DNA from: Clostridiaceae bacterium
Lineage (GTDB): Bacteria > Bacillota > Clostridia > Lachnospirales > Lachnospiraceae
Direction: 5' to 3'
DNA length: 64,000 nucleotides
NCBI GenBank assembly: GCA_902363735.1
Contig: CABJBA010000002.1
Location: 124,001 to 188,000 of the forward strand
Positions within the stretch are counted from its first letter, which is position 1. Each line of letters begins with the position of its first letter. Shown in pieces: positions 17,095-25,643 of the stretch. Position numbers and translations under genes: made by a program. The notes under the pieces are model-generated. The model did not search any database, was not told the DNA's origin, and was given only the letters and a program-made list of their open reading frames with translations.

Positions 17095-17130
17095 CTGCCA
17101 ATAGATGGCAGGTTAAAATAAGGTTATAAT
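17095..17130 (+). promoter_or_regulatory. gudD: gudD promoter region with CTGCCA-N5-TGGCAG inverted repeat
   Basis: TATAAT at 17125-17130 lies 44 bases before the gudD start. In place of a good -35 there is a perfect inverted repeat CTGCCAATAGATGGCAG (17095-17111). A Fis-type HTH dimer would suit such a site, so it may be the operator of one of the PrpR-like regulators. Confidence 0.5.
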
Positions 17131-17173
17131 TTATCCTAAGATCAAAAAGGGATGAGGAAAAGGAGAAAGCATA

Positions 17174-18505
17174 ATGACGCCAATCATCACAAAAATGGAA
17201 GTGTATCCTGTAGCCGGAAAAGACTGCATGGAGCTGAATCTAAGCGGAGCCCATGCACCGTTTTTCACCAGAAATATCGTGGTTCTTCACAGTGATAACG
17301 GGGAGACAGGAGTGGGAGAAGTGCCGGGAGGGGAAAAGATCACAAAAGCCCTTTTGGAATGTGTTTCCATTGTGGAGGGAACCAGAATTGGGGAGTATAA
17401 GAGCACTTTGCTCAAAGTAAAGGCCCATTTAGACTCAAAAGGAGAGGAGGATGTAAGAGGAAACCAGACCTTTGACTTACGGACAGGAGTCCATGTGCTT
17501 ACAGCTATTGAAGCACCTTGTCTGGATCTTCTGGGAAAATATCTTGGAGTGCCCGTGTGCGAGCTTTTAGGAGAAGGAAAGCAGAGAGACAAAGTAGAGA
17601 TGCTGGGATATTTATTCTTCATCGGTGACAGAAATAAGACAGATCTGCCTTATGATTCAGAGCCTGATGGGGAATGTGAATGGTACCGCCTCCGTCACGA
17701 AGAAGCTCTGACAGCAGAACAAATTGTAGCTACTGCAAGGGCGGTTCATGAAAAGTATGGATTTAAGGATTTTAAATTAAAGGGAGGGGTGTTATCCGGA
17801 GAGAAAGAGATGGAAGTAATCCGGGAACTGAAAAAGGCATTTCCCAATGCCTGCATTGATTTGGACCCCAACGGCGCATGGCTTTTGAAAGATGCGGTTG
17901 AGTATGTAAAGGGAATGGAGGGTATTTTAACCTACTGCGAGGACCCTTGCGGAGCAGAAGGAGTTTACTCCGGCAGAGAGATTGTCAGTGAGTTCCGGCG
18001 CAGGACGGGATTTCCCACAGCCACCAACATGATTGCAACAGACTGGCGGGAAGTGGGACACTCCCTGGAAAGCCAGGCCGTTGATATTATCCTGGCTGAT
18101 CCTCACTTCTGGACTATGAGCGGTTCCGTGCGGGTGGCTCAGATGTGTCATGATTTCGGTTATACCTGGGGTTCCCATTCCAATAACCATTTTGATGTTT
18201 CTCTGGCAATGTTCACTCATGTGGGGGCTGCGGTTCCGGGAAGATATAATGCCCTGGATACCCATTGGATCTGGCAGGAGGGCATAGAACGCCTGACAAA
18301 GGAGCCTCTTCAGATCATAGATGGCGGCGTGGAAGTTCCGAAGAAGCCGGGGCTGGGCATTGAGGTAGATATGGACCAGGTAAAAAAAGCTCATCAGGTC
18401 TATCTGGATCACTGTCTTGGGGGAAGAGATGATTCGGTGGTCATGCAGTATTTAATCCCTGGCTGGAAATTTGATTCCAAAAGGCCTTGTCTGGTTCGTG
18501 AATAA
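17174..18505 (+). CDS. gudD: Glucarate dehydratase-family enzyme (copy 1)
   Basis: The 443-residue enolase-superfamily enzyme dehydrates D-glucarate (and often L-idarate) to 5-keto-4-deoxyglucarate. The active-site set is complete and sits four residues before that of the Escherichia coli GudD numbering I know: K203 in FKLKGG, metal ligands D231 (DLDPNGAW), E256 (YCEDPCG) and N285 (TNMIATDW), D309 (ILADPHFW) and H335 (GSHSNNHFD). The N-terminal capping domain has [11 protein letters not shown]. The gene starts an operon with a second copy 136 bases on and a complete ABC importer. RBS AAGGAGAAA precedes ATG 17174. Galactarate activity cannot be excluded, as this family is broad. Confidence 0.92.
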   Translation: MTPIITKMEVYPVAGKDCMELNLSGAHAPFFTRNIVVLHSDNGETGVGEVPGGEKITKALLECVSIVEGTRIGEYKSTLLKVKAHLDSKGEEDVRGNQTFDLRTGVHVLTAIEAPCLDLLGKYLGVPVCELLGEGKQRDKVEMLGYLFFIGDRNKTDLPYDSEPDGECEWYRLRHEEALTAEQIVATARAVHEKYGFKDFKLKGGVLSGEKEMEVIRELKKAFPNACIDLDPNGAWLLKDAVEYVKGMEGILTYCEDPCGAEGVYSGREIVSEFRRRTGFPTATNMIATDWREVGHSLESQAVDIILADPHFWTMSGSVRVAQMCHDFGYTWGSHSNNHFDVSLAMFTHVGAAVPGRYNALDTHWIWQEGIERLTKEPLQIIDGGVEVPKKPGLGIEVDMDQVKKAHQVYLDHCLGGRDDSVVMQYLIPGWKFDSKRPCLVRE

Positions 18506-18550
18506 TATTCAGGCATGAAAGATACTTATTGATGCAATCGGTATTAATAA

Positions 18551-18580
18551 TTGGATTTATAAGAATTTCACTGATATAAT
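18551..18580 (+). promoter_or_regulatory. Candidate second promoter in front of gudD copy 2
   Basis: TTGGAT, 18 bases, TATAAT, about 60 bases before the chosen start 18642. It would allow the second copy and the transporter to be expressed apart from copy 1. Confidence 0.5.
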
Positions 18581-18641
18581 GCATATATCAAACGGTCAGT
18601 TTGGGATAAAAAAAAGCAATATTGCCAAATGGAGGGATTCT

Positions 18642-20000
18642 ATGGATATGGAACAGAAAGGTACACCAGTAGTAACCGAGATGCAGGTTATTCCGGTTGC
18701 AGGATATGACAGCATGCTGATGACCTTAAGCGGAGCCCATGCTCCCTGGTTCACCAGAAATCTGGTGATTTTGAAAGACAGTGCAGGAAATACGGGAATC
18801 GGCGAAATTCATGGGGGGGATTATACCTGCGAAGCGCTAAAAAGCTGTATTCCTCTGGTGGTGGGACAGCCCACCGGCAAATACCGCACCATACTCAGCA
18901 GCATCCACAACGCTGGAACAAGAGCAGAAGAGGATGACGGGGAAGGAATTCAGACTTTAGATATCAGCAAGCTGAAGTTTGTTGTAAAAGCGGAATGGGC
19001 CATTGAGTGCGCTCTTTTGGACTTACTGGGAAAACATCTGGGACTGCCTATGTGTGAACTTTTAGGTGAAGGAAAGCAAAGAGATGAGATAGAAACACTG
19101 GGCTATCTGTTTTATGTCAGTGAAAAGGAGAAGGCTCATCCGGATTTAATTTATCTGGAAGAAGAAAGCAGCCGTGATCCATGGTTTAAGCTTCGCCGTC
19201 AGGAGATGCTGACACCGGACAGGATTGTGGAACAGGCCCAGGTTCTTCACGAAAAGTACGGCTTTGGCAATTTTAAGCTGAAGGGCGGAGTTTTTGAAGG
19301 AGCCAGAGAAATGGAGGCAATCCGGGCGCTGAAAAAGGCATTCCCAGAGGGGCGCATAAATATTGATCCCAACGGAGCGTGGAGCCTGAAAGAAGCCATT
19401 GAAATCTGCAGACCTATGGAAGGAGTTCTTACCTACATAGAAGATCCATGCGGACCGGAATCCGGATATTCCAGCAGGGAAATCATGGCAGAATTTAAAA
19501 ATGCAGTAAACCTTCCTGTTGCAACCAACATGATTGCGACAGACTGGAGGCAGTTTTACCATTCCGCCGCCTTAAAGTCTGTGGATATTGTGCTGGCTGA
19601 TCCTCATTTCTGGGGATTCGGAGGAAGTGTGCGGATGGCTCAGATATTAAACGACTGGGGACTGACTTGGGGCAGCCATTCCAATAATCACTTTGATGTG
19701 ACTCTGACGGCCTTTGCCCATGTGGCAGCAGCAGCACCCGGAAAGCCTACAGCTCTTGACACCCACTGGATCTGGCAGGATGGGCAGAATTTACTGGAGG
19801 ATACGCCTGAAATTATCAATGGTTATTTACAGGTTCCAGAGAAACCGGGCCTGGGGGTCACCCTGAATATGAAACGGGTTATGGAGGCCAATGAGTTGTA
19901 TAACAGCCTTTCTTCCCATGACAGGGATGACGCTATGGCAATGCAGTATCTCATTCCGGACTGGAAATTTGACTGCAGAAAACCGTCTTTAGTGCGGTAA
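18642..20000 (+). CDS. Glucarate dehydratase-family enzyme (copy 2)
   Basis: The product (452 residues) is a paralogue of the preceding gene product, with the same enolase-superfamily residues: FKLKGG (catalytic Lys K214), [33 protein letters not shown] and [12 protein letters not shown] 18642 is chosen because GGAGGG lies just upstream; an in-frame ATG at 18579 would add 21 residues over the candidate promoter. It differs from copy 1 mainly in the capping-domain loop (HNAGTRAEEDDGEG) and in the segment after LGYLFYV, the parts that shape substrate choice in this family. The pair may handle two aldarates, such as glucarate and idarate or galactarate. It is 30 bases before the transporter genes. 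Confidence 0.9.
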   Translation: MDMEQKGTPVVTEMQVIPVAGYDSMLMTLSGAHAPWFTRNLVILKDSAGNTGIGEIHGGDYTCEALKSCIPLVVGQPTGKYRTILSSIHNAGTRAEEDDGEGIQTLDISKLKFVVKAEWAIECALLDLLGKHLGLPMCELLGEGKQRDEIETLGYLFYVSEKEKAHPDLIYLEEESSRDPWFKLRRQEMLTPDRIVEQAQVLHEKYGFGNFKLKGGVFEGAREMEAIRALKKAFPEGRINIDPNGAWSLKEAIEICRPMEGVLTYIEDPCGPESGYSSREIMAEFKNAVNLPVATNMIATDWRQFYHSAALKSVDIVLADPHFWGFGGSVRMAQILNDWGLTWGSHSNNHFDVTLTAFAHVAAAAPGKPTALDTHWIWQDGQNLLEDTPEIINGYLQVPEKPGLGVTLNMKRVMEANELYNSLSSHDRDDAMAMQYLIPDWKFDCRKPSLVR

Positions 20001-20029
20001 AAATTATATGTAAAAATGGAGGGGTTTTT

Positions 20030-21613
20030 ATGAAGAAATCAGGTTTGACAAAAAAAGTACTTTGTCTGGCTCTCTGTACGGTTATGGCAGTGATGACAGG
20101 CTGCGGAGGCGGCTCTGCTTCCAGCGGAACAGGAAGCTCCCAAAAAGCGGAAGGAGAAAATAAATTTGTTTTTGCAGGACCCAACAACATCACCCAGTGG
20201 GATCCGTTAAATGAAAATAAGACAAATGCTTATATGCTTTCCAAGCTGACCTACAACACACTGGTAAATCCTTATGGGGAAAATAATACCATACAGCCGG
20301 AGCTGGCTACAGAATGGAGCGTATCCGATGATGGGCTTCAGTGGACCTTTAAGCTGAAAGAAGGAGTGAAGTTCCATAATGGAGAAGACTTTAACGCAGA
20401 TTCCGTGGTTGCCACCTTACAGCGGATGATTGATAATCCCACCCTGGTTCATGCTGCTTTCTGGCCCTCTTTGGAAGGCGTGGAAGCCCAAGATACCTAT
20501 ACGGCAGTGATCAAGCTGAAAGAGCCATGGGGCGCTTTGCTGAACCAGCTCATTGACACTCCTATGTTCCCGCCCAAGGCCCTGGCAGAGAAAGGTGATG
20601 CTCTCTTTGAATTTAATGAGACAAACAAACCTGTCGGAACAGGTCCCTGGATTGCTGACAAATGGACACCCGGACAGGATGCAGAATTTGTCCGCAACGA
20701 TGAATACTGGGATTGGGGCAATGAAAAGAGCAACGTTGACCGGATCGTATACCGCCCTGTTATTGAAGATACCACCCGTGTTTCCGGAATTCAGACCGGT
20801 GACTTAGATATGATTGATGCCGTACCTGTAGAACAGGCAGATATGCTGACCAGCGTTAAAGGGGTAAAGGTAGAAAAACTGTTAGGTTCTGCTATTGTTC
20901 ATCTGGGATTCCGCACCGCAGACGGACGGGTTTTCGAGGATGTCAATGCCAGACAGGCCGTAAATCACGCATTAAACAGAGAACTTCTGGTACAATCCAT
21001 TGCAGGCGGTGGAGAAGCCAGTGACTGGCCCGCTCCGAAAGGAGTTTTTGGATATGATAAAGAAAATGCCAAGATTCCCGAGTACAACTTAGATATGGCA
21101 AAGGATCTTCTTTCCAAAACTTCCTATGCAGGCGAGGAAATCTCCTTTATTGCACCTACCGGAGTATTCGCAAGGAATAAAGAAGTAGCCCAGGCAGTTT
21201 TGGCAATGCTGACAGATGCAGGTTTTAAGGTAAATCTGGAAATTATGGAAAATGCAGCCTTCCAGGAGCGTCGTGCATCAGGAAATTATGATTTGTATAT
21301 TCAGAGATATCCTTATCCGGCAGGTGATCCTGATTCCGTAATCACTCAGAGATGGTTAAACGATGCTCATAAATCCGGATATGTCAATGAAGAGATGAAT
21401 GAAAAGATCCTGGAGCAGAAGCGGGAAAGCGATCCTGTTAAGCGTGAACAGATATTGAAAGAAGTGTTTGCTATTGAATGGGCAGAGGCAGCGCCTCATC
21501 TGGCTCTTTATCAGCAGGTGACAACTCTTGCTTACCGGGAAGGCATCACAGGCCTTAGAGTGCGGATTGATAACGTATTTGACTATTCAAAGGTATCAAA
21601 AGCCGCACAATAG
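20030..21613 (+). CDS. ABC transporter substrate-binding lipoprotein, peptide/nickel type (family 5)
   Basis: The 527-residue protein starts with a lipoprotein signal peptide (basic start, hydrophobic core, lipobox MTGC at about residues 23-26), then a serine/glycine linker. The mature part is of the DppA/OppA class: NKTNAYMLSKLTYNTLV, LATEWSVSDDGLQWTFKLKEGVKFHNGEDFNADSV (family signature, given in overlapping parts of the consensus) and GTGPWIADKWTPG. It is the ligand-catching part of the transporter encoded by the next four genes. Although the class is named for peptides, many members bind sugars or sugar acids. The position right after two aldarate dehydratases suggests aldarates, or oligosaccharides or conjugates that carry them. 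RBS GGAGGGG precedes the ATG. Confidence 0.92.
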   Translation: MKKSGLTKKVLCLALCTVMAVMTGCGGGSASSGTGSSQKAEGENKFVFAGPNNITQWDPLNENKTNAYMLSKLTYNTLVNPYGENNTIQPELATEWSVSDDGLQWTFKLKEGVKFHNGEDFNADSVVATLQRMIDNPTLVHAAFWPSLEGVEAQDTYTAVIKLKEPWGALLNQLIDTPMFPPKALAEKGDALFEFNETNKPVGTGPWIADKWTPGQDAEFVRNDEYWDWGNEKSNVDRIVYRPVIEDTTRVSGIQTGDLDMIDAVPVEQADMLTSVKGVKVEKLLGSAIVHLGFRTADGRVFEDVNARQAVNHALNRELLVQSIAGGGEASDWPAPKGVFGYDKENAKIPEYNLDMAKDLLSKTSYAGEEISFIAPTGVFARNKEVAQAVLAMLTDAGFKVNLEIMENAAFQERRASGNYDLYIQRYPYPAGDPDSVITQRWLNDAHKSGYVNEEMNEKILEQKRESDPVKREQILKEVFAIEWAEAAPHLALYQQVTTLAYREGITGLRVRIDNVFDYSKVSKAAQ

Positions 21614-21650
21614 TGAATCAAGGGCACACATATTGAAAGGGGATACGGCT

Positions 21651-22571
21651 TTGCTGAAATTTATCATAAAACGTTTGGGATATACGATTTTCGTCCTGTT
21701 TGGAGTATCCATCTTAACCTTTGGGCTTTTAAAAATGACACCGGGATCCCCGGCCCGTCTGATGCTTTCCGATGATGCTACAGAACAACAGATCAGAGAA
21801 AAAGAAATAGAAATGGGACTGGACCGGCCCCTGGCCATACAGTATGTCAGTTACATAACAGGAGTTGTAAGGGGAGATTTAGGAGATTCCCTGTTTTATA
21901 AGATGCCCAATTCCACGCTGATCTTCCAGAGATTGCCGGCTACCGCGTATTTAACGCTGGTAGCCATGGGAATTGCTCTGCTGATCAGCATACCCATGGG
22001 AATTATAGCCGGAGTCAAGCGGGGGTCTGTCATAGATTTGTTTGCCATGATATTTGCCCTCCTTGGGCAGTCCATATCAGGCGTGGTGCTAGGACTGATT
22101 TTCATTCTGTTTTTTGCTGTTAAGCTGGGCTGGCTGCCGGCCATGGGATATGGAGGCTTTGCATTTGTCGTCATGCCTGCCACCTCTCTGGCTATGCAGA
22201 TGGCAGCCCTCATCACTCGTATGTTAAGGTCTGGTATGGTGGATGTACTTCAGGAAGACTACATTACAGCCACCTATGCCAAGGGGATCAGCAATCGGGA
22301 AATTACTATGAAATATGCCTTAAGAAATGCAATTCTTCCGGTTATAACGGTTGTGGGCCTTCAGGTGGGAACATTTTTAGGAGGAGCCGTGGTCACAGAA
22401 CAGATATTTGGCTGGCCGGGTATCGGTACTTTAACAGTTCAGGCCATTGGGCTCCGGGACTTTCCGCTGGTTCAGTCCATTCTTTTGGTAATATCTGCAT
22501 GCTTTGTACTGGTCAATCTGCTGGTGGATATTATTTACACTATTGTTGACCCGCGTATGGACTTTAACTAA
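21651..22571 (+). CDS. ABC transporter permease, DppB type
   Basis: The 306-residue inner-membrane permease starts most likely at TTG 21651, with AAAGGGG 8 bases before it; the longer frame from 21528 overlaps the preceding gene by 86 bases and has an unlikely N-terminus. The DppB/OppB hallmarks are present: FIIKRLGYTIFVLFGVSILT as first membrane helix, MTPGSPARLML, the EAA-type loop around DVLQEDYITATYAKGISNRE (contact with the ATPases) and the C-terminal IFGWPGIGTLTVQAI and VNLLVDIIYTIVDPRM. It forms a heterodimer with the next gene product. UUG starts are not rare in Firmicutes. Confidence 0.9.
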   Translation: MLKFIIKRLGYTIFVLFGVSILTFGLLKMTPGSPARLMLSDDATEQQIREKEIEMGLDRPLAIQYVSYITGVVRGDLGDSLFYKMPNSTLIFQRLPATAYLTLVAMGIALLISIPMGIIAGVKRGSVIDLFAMIFALLGQSISGVVLGLIFILFFAVKLGWLPAMGYGGFAFVVMPATSLAMQMAALITRMLRSGMVDVLQEDYITATYAKGISNREITMKYALRNAILPVITVVGLQVGTFLGGAVVTEQIFGWPGIGTLTVQAIGLRDFPLVQSILLVISACFVLVNLLVDIIYTIVDPRMDFN

Positions 22572-22582
22572 GGGGGATTGGA

Positions 22583-23437
22583 ATGAGCAGACAAGAATTA
22601 TTCAGAAGAATGCGCAAAAGCAATTTTTTCGTCATAGGAGCAGTACTGGTTGGCTTTATTATACTGGTATCACTGATCTCTCCCTGGGTAGCACCCCATA
22701 ACCCCACAGGCTCGGATTTAACTTTGCGTCTTAAGGCGCCTGACGGCTTTTCCGAGGGCTGGGGAGGTTATATTCTGGGAACCGATCCTCTGGGACAAGA
22801 TATTTTATCAAGGCTCATGGTGGGCAGCAGGGTTTCCTTGTGGATTTCCTTTTCCGTGGTTATTGCCACGGCCATTATCGGAACCATTCTTGGAATTATA
22901 TCCGGCTTTTTCGGAGGAATTATTGATACTGTTATTATGAGATTCAGCGATATTCAGGTGTCCATTCCGCCTATGATCCTGGCGGTTGCGGTTATGGCCG
23001 TACTGGGAAACACCACCAACAACTTAATACTGGTTCTGATATTTACCAGATGGGTGCAGTATGCCCGTGTAGTGCGAAGCAATGTTATGGGAATCCGGAA
23101 CATGGAGTATATTCACGCTTCACAGGTTTTGGGCTCCTCCAAGAAAAGGATCATGTTTACCCAGATTCTTCCCAATGTACTGACACAGCTTATCATCGTT
23201 ATGAGCCAGGAGTTTGGCCGTACCATTTTAACCGAGTCCTCACTCAGCTTTTTGGGACTTGGAGTTCCGGCTCCGGCTCCTTCCTGGGGAGTTATGATCG
23301 CAGACGGCAGGGAATATCTTGCAACAGCTCCCTGGGTTGTGGTTGCACCGGGAGTAGCGCTTATGATTGCAGTGCTGGCATTTAACTTCTTAGGTGACGG
23401 TGTACGTGACGTGCTCGATCCAAAGAATAAGAATTAA
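22583..23437 (+). CDS. ABC transporter permease, DppC type
   Basis: The 284-residue partner permease begins 11 bases after the DppB-type gene, with AAGGGGGATTGGA as ribosome binding site. DppC/OppC hallmarks are the cytoplasmic N-terminus followed by a helix (FFVIGAVLVGFIILVSLISP), the periplasmic loop ending in LGTDPLGQDILSRLMVGSR, the EAA loop (MEYIHASQVLGSSKKRIM and QILPNVLTQLI) and SLSFLGLGVPAPAPSWGVMI with LGDGVRDVLDPK at the end. About six membrane helices are expected. It is part of the same five-gene importer. Confidence 0.93.
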   Translation: MSRQELFRRMRKSNFFVIGAVLVGFIILVSLISPWVAPHNPTGSDLTLRLKAPDGFSEGWGGYILGTDPLGQDILSRLMVGSRVSLWISFSVVIATAIIGTILGIISGFFGGIIDTVIMRFSDIQVSIPPMILAVAVMAVLGNTTNNLILVLIFTRWVQYARVVRSNVMGIRNMEYIHASQVLGSSKKRIMFTQILPNVLTQLIIVMSQEFGRTILTESSLSFLGLGVPAPAPSWGVMIADGREYLATAPWVVVAPGVALMIAVLAFNFLGDGVRDVLDPKNKN

Positions 23438-23457
23438 CCACGAAAGGGAGAATCCAG

Positions 23458-24429
23458 ATGGAAAAATTAATTGAGATTAAAGACTTCTCAGTAAAATTTG
23501 AAACGGGTCGTGCCGTAGCATACGCTCTTAACGGGGTTAATCTTACAATAGGCAAGGGAGAAGCTCTCGGTCTGGTTGGAGAATCAGGTGCAGGCAAGAC
23601 CACCACAGCTTTGGGGATGCTCAATCTGATCCCTCAGCCTGCCGGCAAGGTGACAGGCGGAGATATTCTGTACGAGGGAAAATCCGTATTTAAAATGTCC
23701 CAGAAGGAATTGATGGATATGAGAGGCGACAAGGTTGCCATGATATTCCAGAACCCTCTGACCTCTTTAAACCCTGTATTTACAGTCGGGGAACAGATCG
23801 GCATGGTGCTGCAAAAACATAAACATTTAAGTAAAAAACAAGCCATAGAAGAAGCTGGAAAGCTTTTGGAAGTGGTGGGAATCGCCAAATACCGGGTCAA
23901 TGACTTCCCCCACCAGTTTTCCGGCGGCATGAGGCAGAGAGTGGGCATTGCAGCGGCCCTGGCCTGTAATCCGGCCCTCCTCATTGCAGATGAGCCTACG
24001 ACAGCCCTTGATGTTACCATACAGGCTCAGATTCTGGAGCTGATGAAAGAACTTCTGGTTAAGTTTGACAGCTCCCTTCTGATGATCACCCACAACCTGG
24101 GGATTATTGCAGAAATCTGCAACAATGTGGCTGTAATGTACGCAGGGACCATTGTGGAGTATGGTTCAGTGGAAGAGGTTTTTACCAACCCCTCTCATCC
24201 TTATACCATTGGTTTATTCGGCTCCATTCCCAAGCTTACGGGGCCAAGGGAAAGGCTTGCTTCCATTCCCGGAGCAGTAGCCAATCCGGAGCATCTTCCA
24301 TCAGGCTGTCCCTTCCATGAACGGTGCGGTGTGGCTTCGGGACGATGTTCACAAAATGCATCACAGATGTTTCAGATAGGCGAACATCATTATGTGGCCT
24401 GCCATAAAGCAGGGGAGGTGGAACGATGA
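23458..24429 (+). CDS. ABC transporter ATPase, DppD type
   Basis: The 323-residue nucleotide-binding subunit has an intact Walker A (GESGAGKTTTALGML), Q-loop (MIFQNPLTSLNPV), signature (FSGGMRQRVGIAAAL), Walker B (LLIADEPTTALD) and switch His (MITHNLG). The C-terminal extension typical of Opp/Dpp ATPases carries the Cys set CPFHERCGVASGRCSQN plus a last CHK, a likely iron-sulfur or metal site known in this family. GAAAGGGAG lies before the ATG. The gene overlaps the next ATPase gene by four bases (ATGA), so the two are translationally coupled. Confidence 0.94.
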   Translation: MEKLIEIKDFSVKFETGRAVAYALNGVNLTIGKGEALGLVGESGAGKTTTALGMLNLIPQPAGKVTGGDILYEGKSVFKMSQKELMDMRGDKVAMIFQNPLTSLNPVFTVGEQIGMVLQKHKHLSKKQAIEEAGKLLEVVGIAKYRVNDFPHQFSGGMRQRVGIAAALACNPALLIADEPTTALDVTIQAQILELMKELLVKFDSSLLMITHNLGIIAEICNNVAVMYAGTIVEYGSVEEVFTNPSHPYTIGLFGSIPKLTGPRERLASIPGAVANPEHLPSGCPFHERCGVASGRCSQNASQMFQIGEHHYVACHKAGEVER

Positions 24430-25439
24430 AGCCGCTTATTCAGGTTAAGAATCTTAAAAAGTATTTTGATATCAAGGGAAAAGGTGAGCTTCATGCGGTA
24501 GATGATATTTCCTTTGATATTTATCCGGGAGAAACTCTTGGGCTTGTTGGAGAGTCCGGATGCGGAAAGAGCACTGTTGGAAACGTGATCATGAGACTTC
24601 ACAATCCCACAGGAGGAGAGCTGATTTATGGGGAAAAGGATGTATTTAAGGTGTCCAGCAAGCAGGAACAGCTTGAAATGTGTTCTAAAATACAGATTAT
24701 TTTCCAGGACCCCTATTCTTCCTTAAATCCAAGAAAAACCATTCGTTCCATTCTAAAAGAAGCTTATAAGATCCATAAAATCGGATCTGAGAAAGAAATG
24801 AATGAAAAAATAGAGGGTTTGTGTGCTGACTGCGGAATCTCAAAGGATCTGCTGAATAAATACCCTCATGAGCTGGACGGAGGAAAACGCCAGATTATAG
24901 GAATTGCCAGAGCCTTGTCCTTGTCACCGGAATTTATTGTCTGTGATGAGCCTGTATCTTCTTTGGATGTATCCATTCAGGCTACCATCATCAATCTGCT
25001 GATGGATTTACAGAAAAAAAGAGGCTTGTCTTATCTCTTTATCTCCCATGATTTATCGGTTGTACGCCATATTTCAAACCGTATTGCTGTCATGTATCTG
25101 GGACAGATTATTGAAACAGCGGAAACTGATGATATCTTCAGCAATGCCGTCCATCCTTATACCATAGCTCTTTTGTCGGCTATACCAAAGGTGGAGATCG
25201 GCAAGAAGGTATCCCGGATCGTGCTAAAGGGAGATGTTCCAAGCCCATTAAATCCGCCGGAAGGCTGCCGGTTTGCACCGAGATGCTGGATGGCACAGGA
25301 GATATGTAAAAAAGAAACCCCTGTACTTCGTGAAACGGAGCAAAAGGGTCATTGTGTGGCCTGCCATTTCTGGGAAGAATCCAGAGCGACTGCTGAGAAG
25401 ACAGACTGCAATGGAGTAGGAGAATGTGCTGTTAACTAA
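24426..25439 (+). CDS. ABC transporter ATPase, DppF type, with LDGGK signature
   Basis: The 337-residue second ATPase has Walker A GESGCGKSTVGNV, Q-loop IIFQDPYSSLNPRK, Walker B FIVCDEPVSSLDVS and switch His LFISHDLSVV. Its ABC signature reads ELDGGKRQIIGIARAL in place of the usual LSGGQ, so the signature serine is Asp. I recall similar LDGGR/K forms in some DppF-type proteins of Clostridia, so this is probably a subfamily trait: in a heterodimer one ATP site can be weak or regulatory. The C-terminal Cys cluster (CRFAPRCWMAQEIC, later CVACH) is intact. It is the last gene of the importer operon. Confidence 0.93.
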   Translation: MKPLIQVKNLKKYFDIKGKGELHAVDDISFDIYPGETLGLVGESGCGKSTVGNVIMRLHNPTGGELIYGEKDVFKVSSKQEQLEMCSKIQIIFQDPYSSLNPRKTIRSILKEAYKIHKIGSEKEMNEKIEGLCADCGISKDLLNKYPHELDGGKRQIIGIARALSLSPEFIVCDEPVSSLDVSIQATIINLLMDLQKKRGLSYLFISHDLSVVRHISNRIAVMYLGQIIETAETDDIFSNAVHPYTIALLSAIPKVEIGKKVSRIVLKGDVPSPLNPPEGCRFAPRCWMAQEICKKETPVLRETEQKGHCVACHFWEESRATAEKTDCNGVGECAVN

Positions 25440-25450
25440 ACAATTTATAT

Positions 25451-25501
25451 AAAAAGGTGTCCTGTGGATGAAGAAAATTCAGCCCCATGGCACTTTTTTC
25501 T
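25451..25501 (+). terminator. Terminator after the peptide-type ABC operon
   Basis: AAAAAGGTGTCC and a right arm around CCATGGCACTTTTTTC form an imperfect stem that ends in a T-run. Confidence 0.6.
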
Positions 25502-25581
25502 TACGGATTATTGAGATTAACTTTTTAAGGAGATATAGATATATTAAAAATGCACATCTTTTCAGGAAATAAAATGTTTGT

Positions 25582-25587
25582 TATAAT
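25582..25587 (+). promoter_or_regulatory. Possible -10 element before the sensor kinase gene
   Basis: TATAAT lies 57 bases before the kinase start in an AT-rich gap after the terminator. I see no convincing -35 hexamer. Confidence 0.35.
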
Positions 25588-25643
25588 AAAAATAACCAAT
25601 ATATGGAAATGCTTATTAAACAAAACCGAAAAGAGGAACAGGG

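Noticed and set aside
21528..21650. N-terminal extension of the DppB-type permease
   Set aside because: It overlaps the binding-protein gene by 86 bases, and TTG 21651 has AAAGGGG at a good distance and gives the usual N-terminus.
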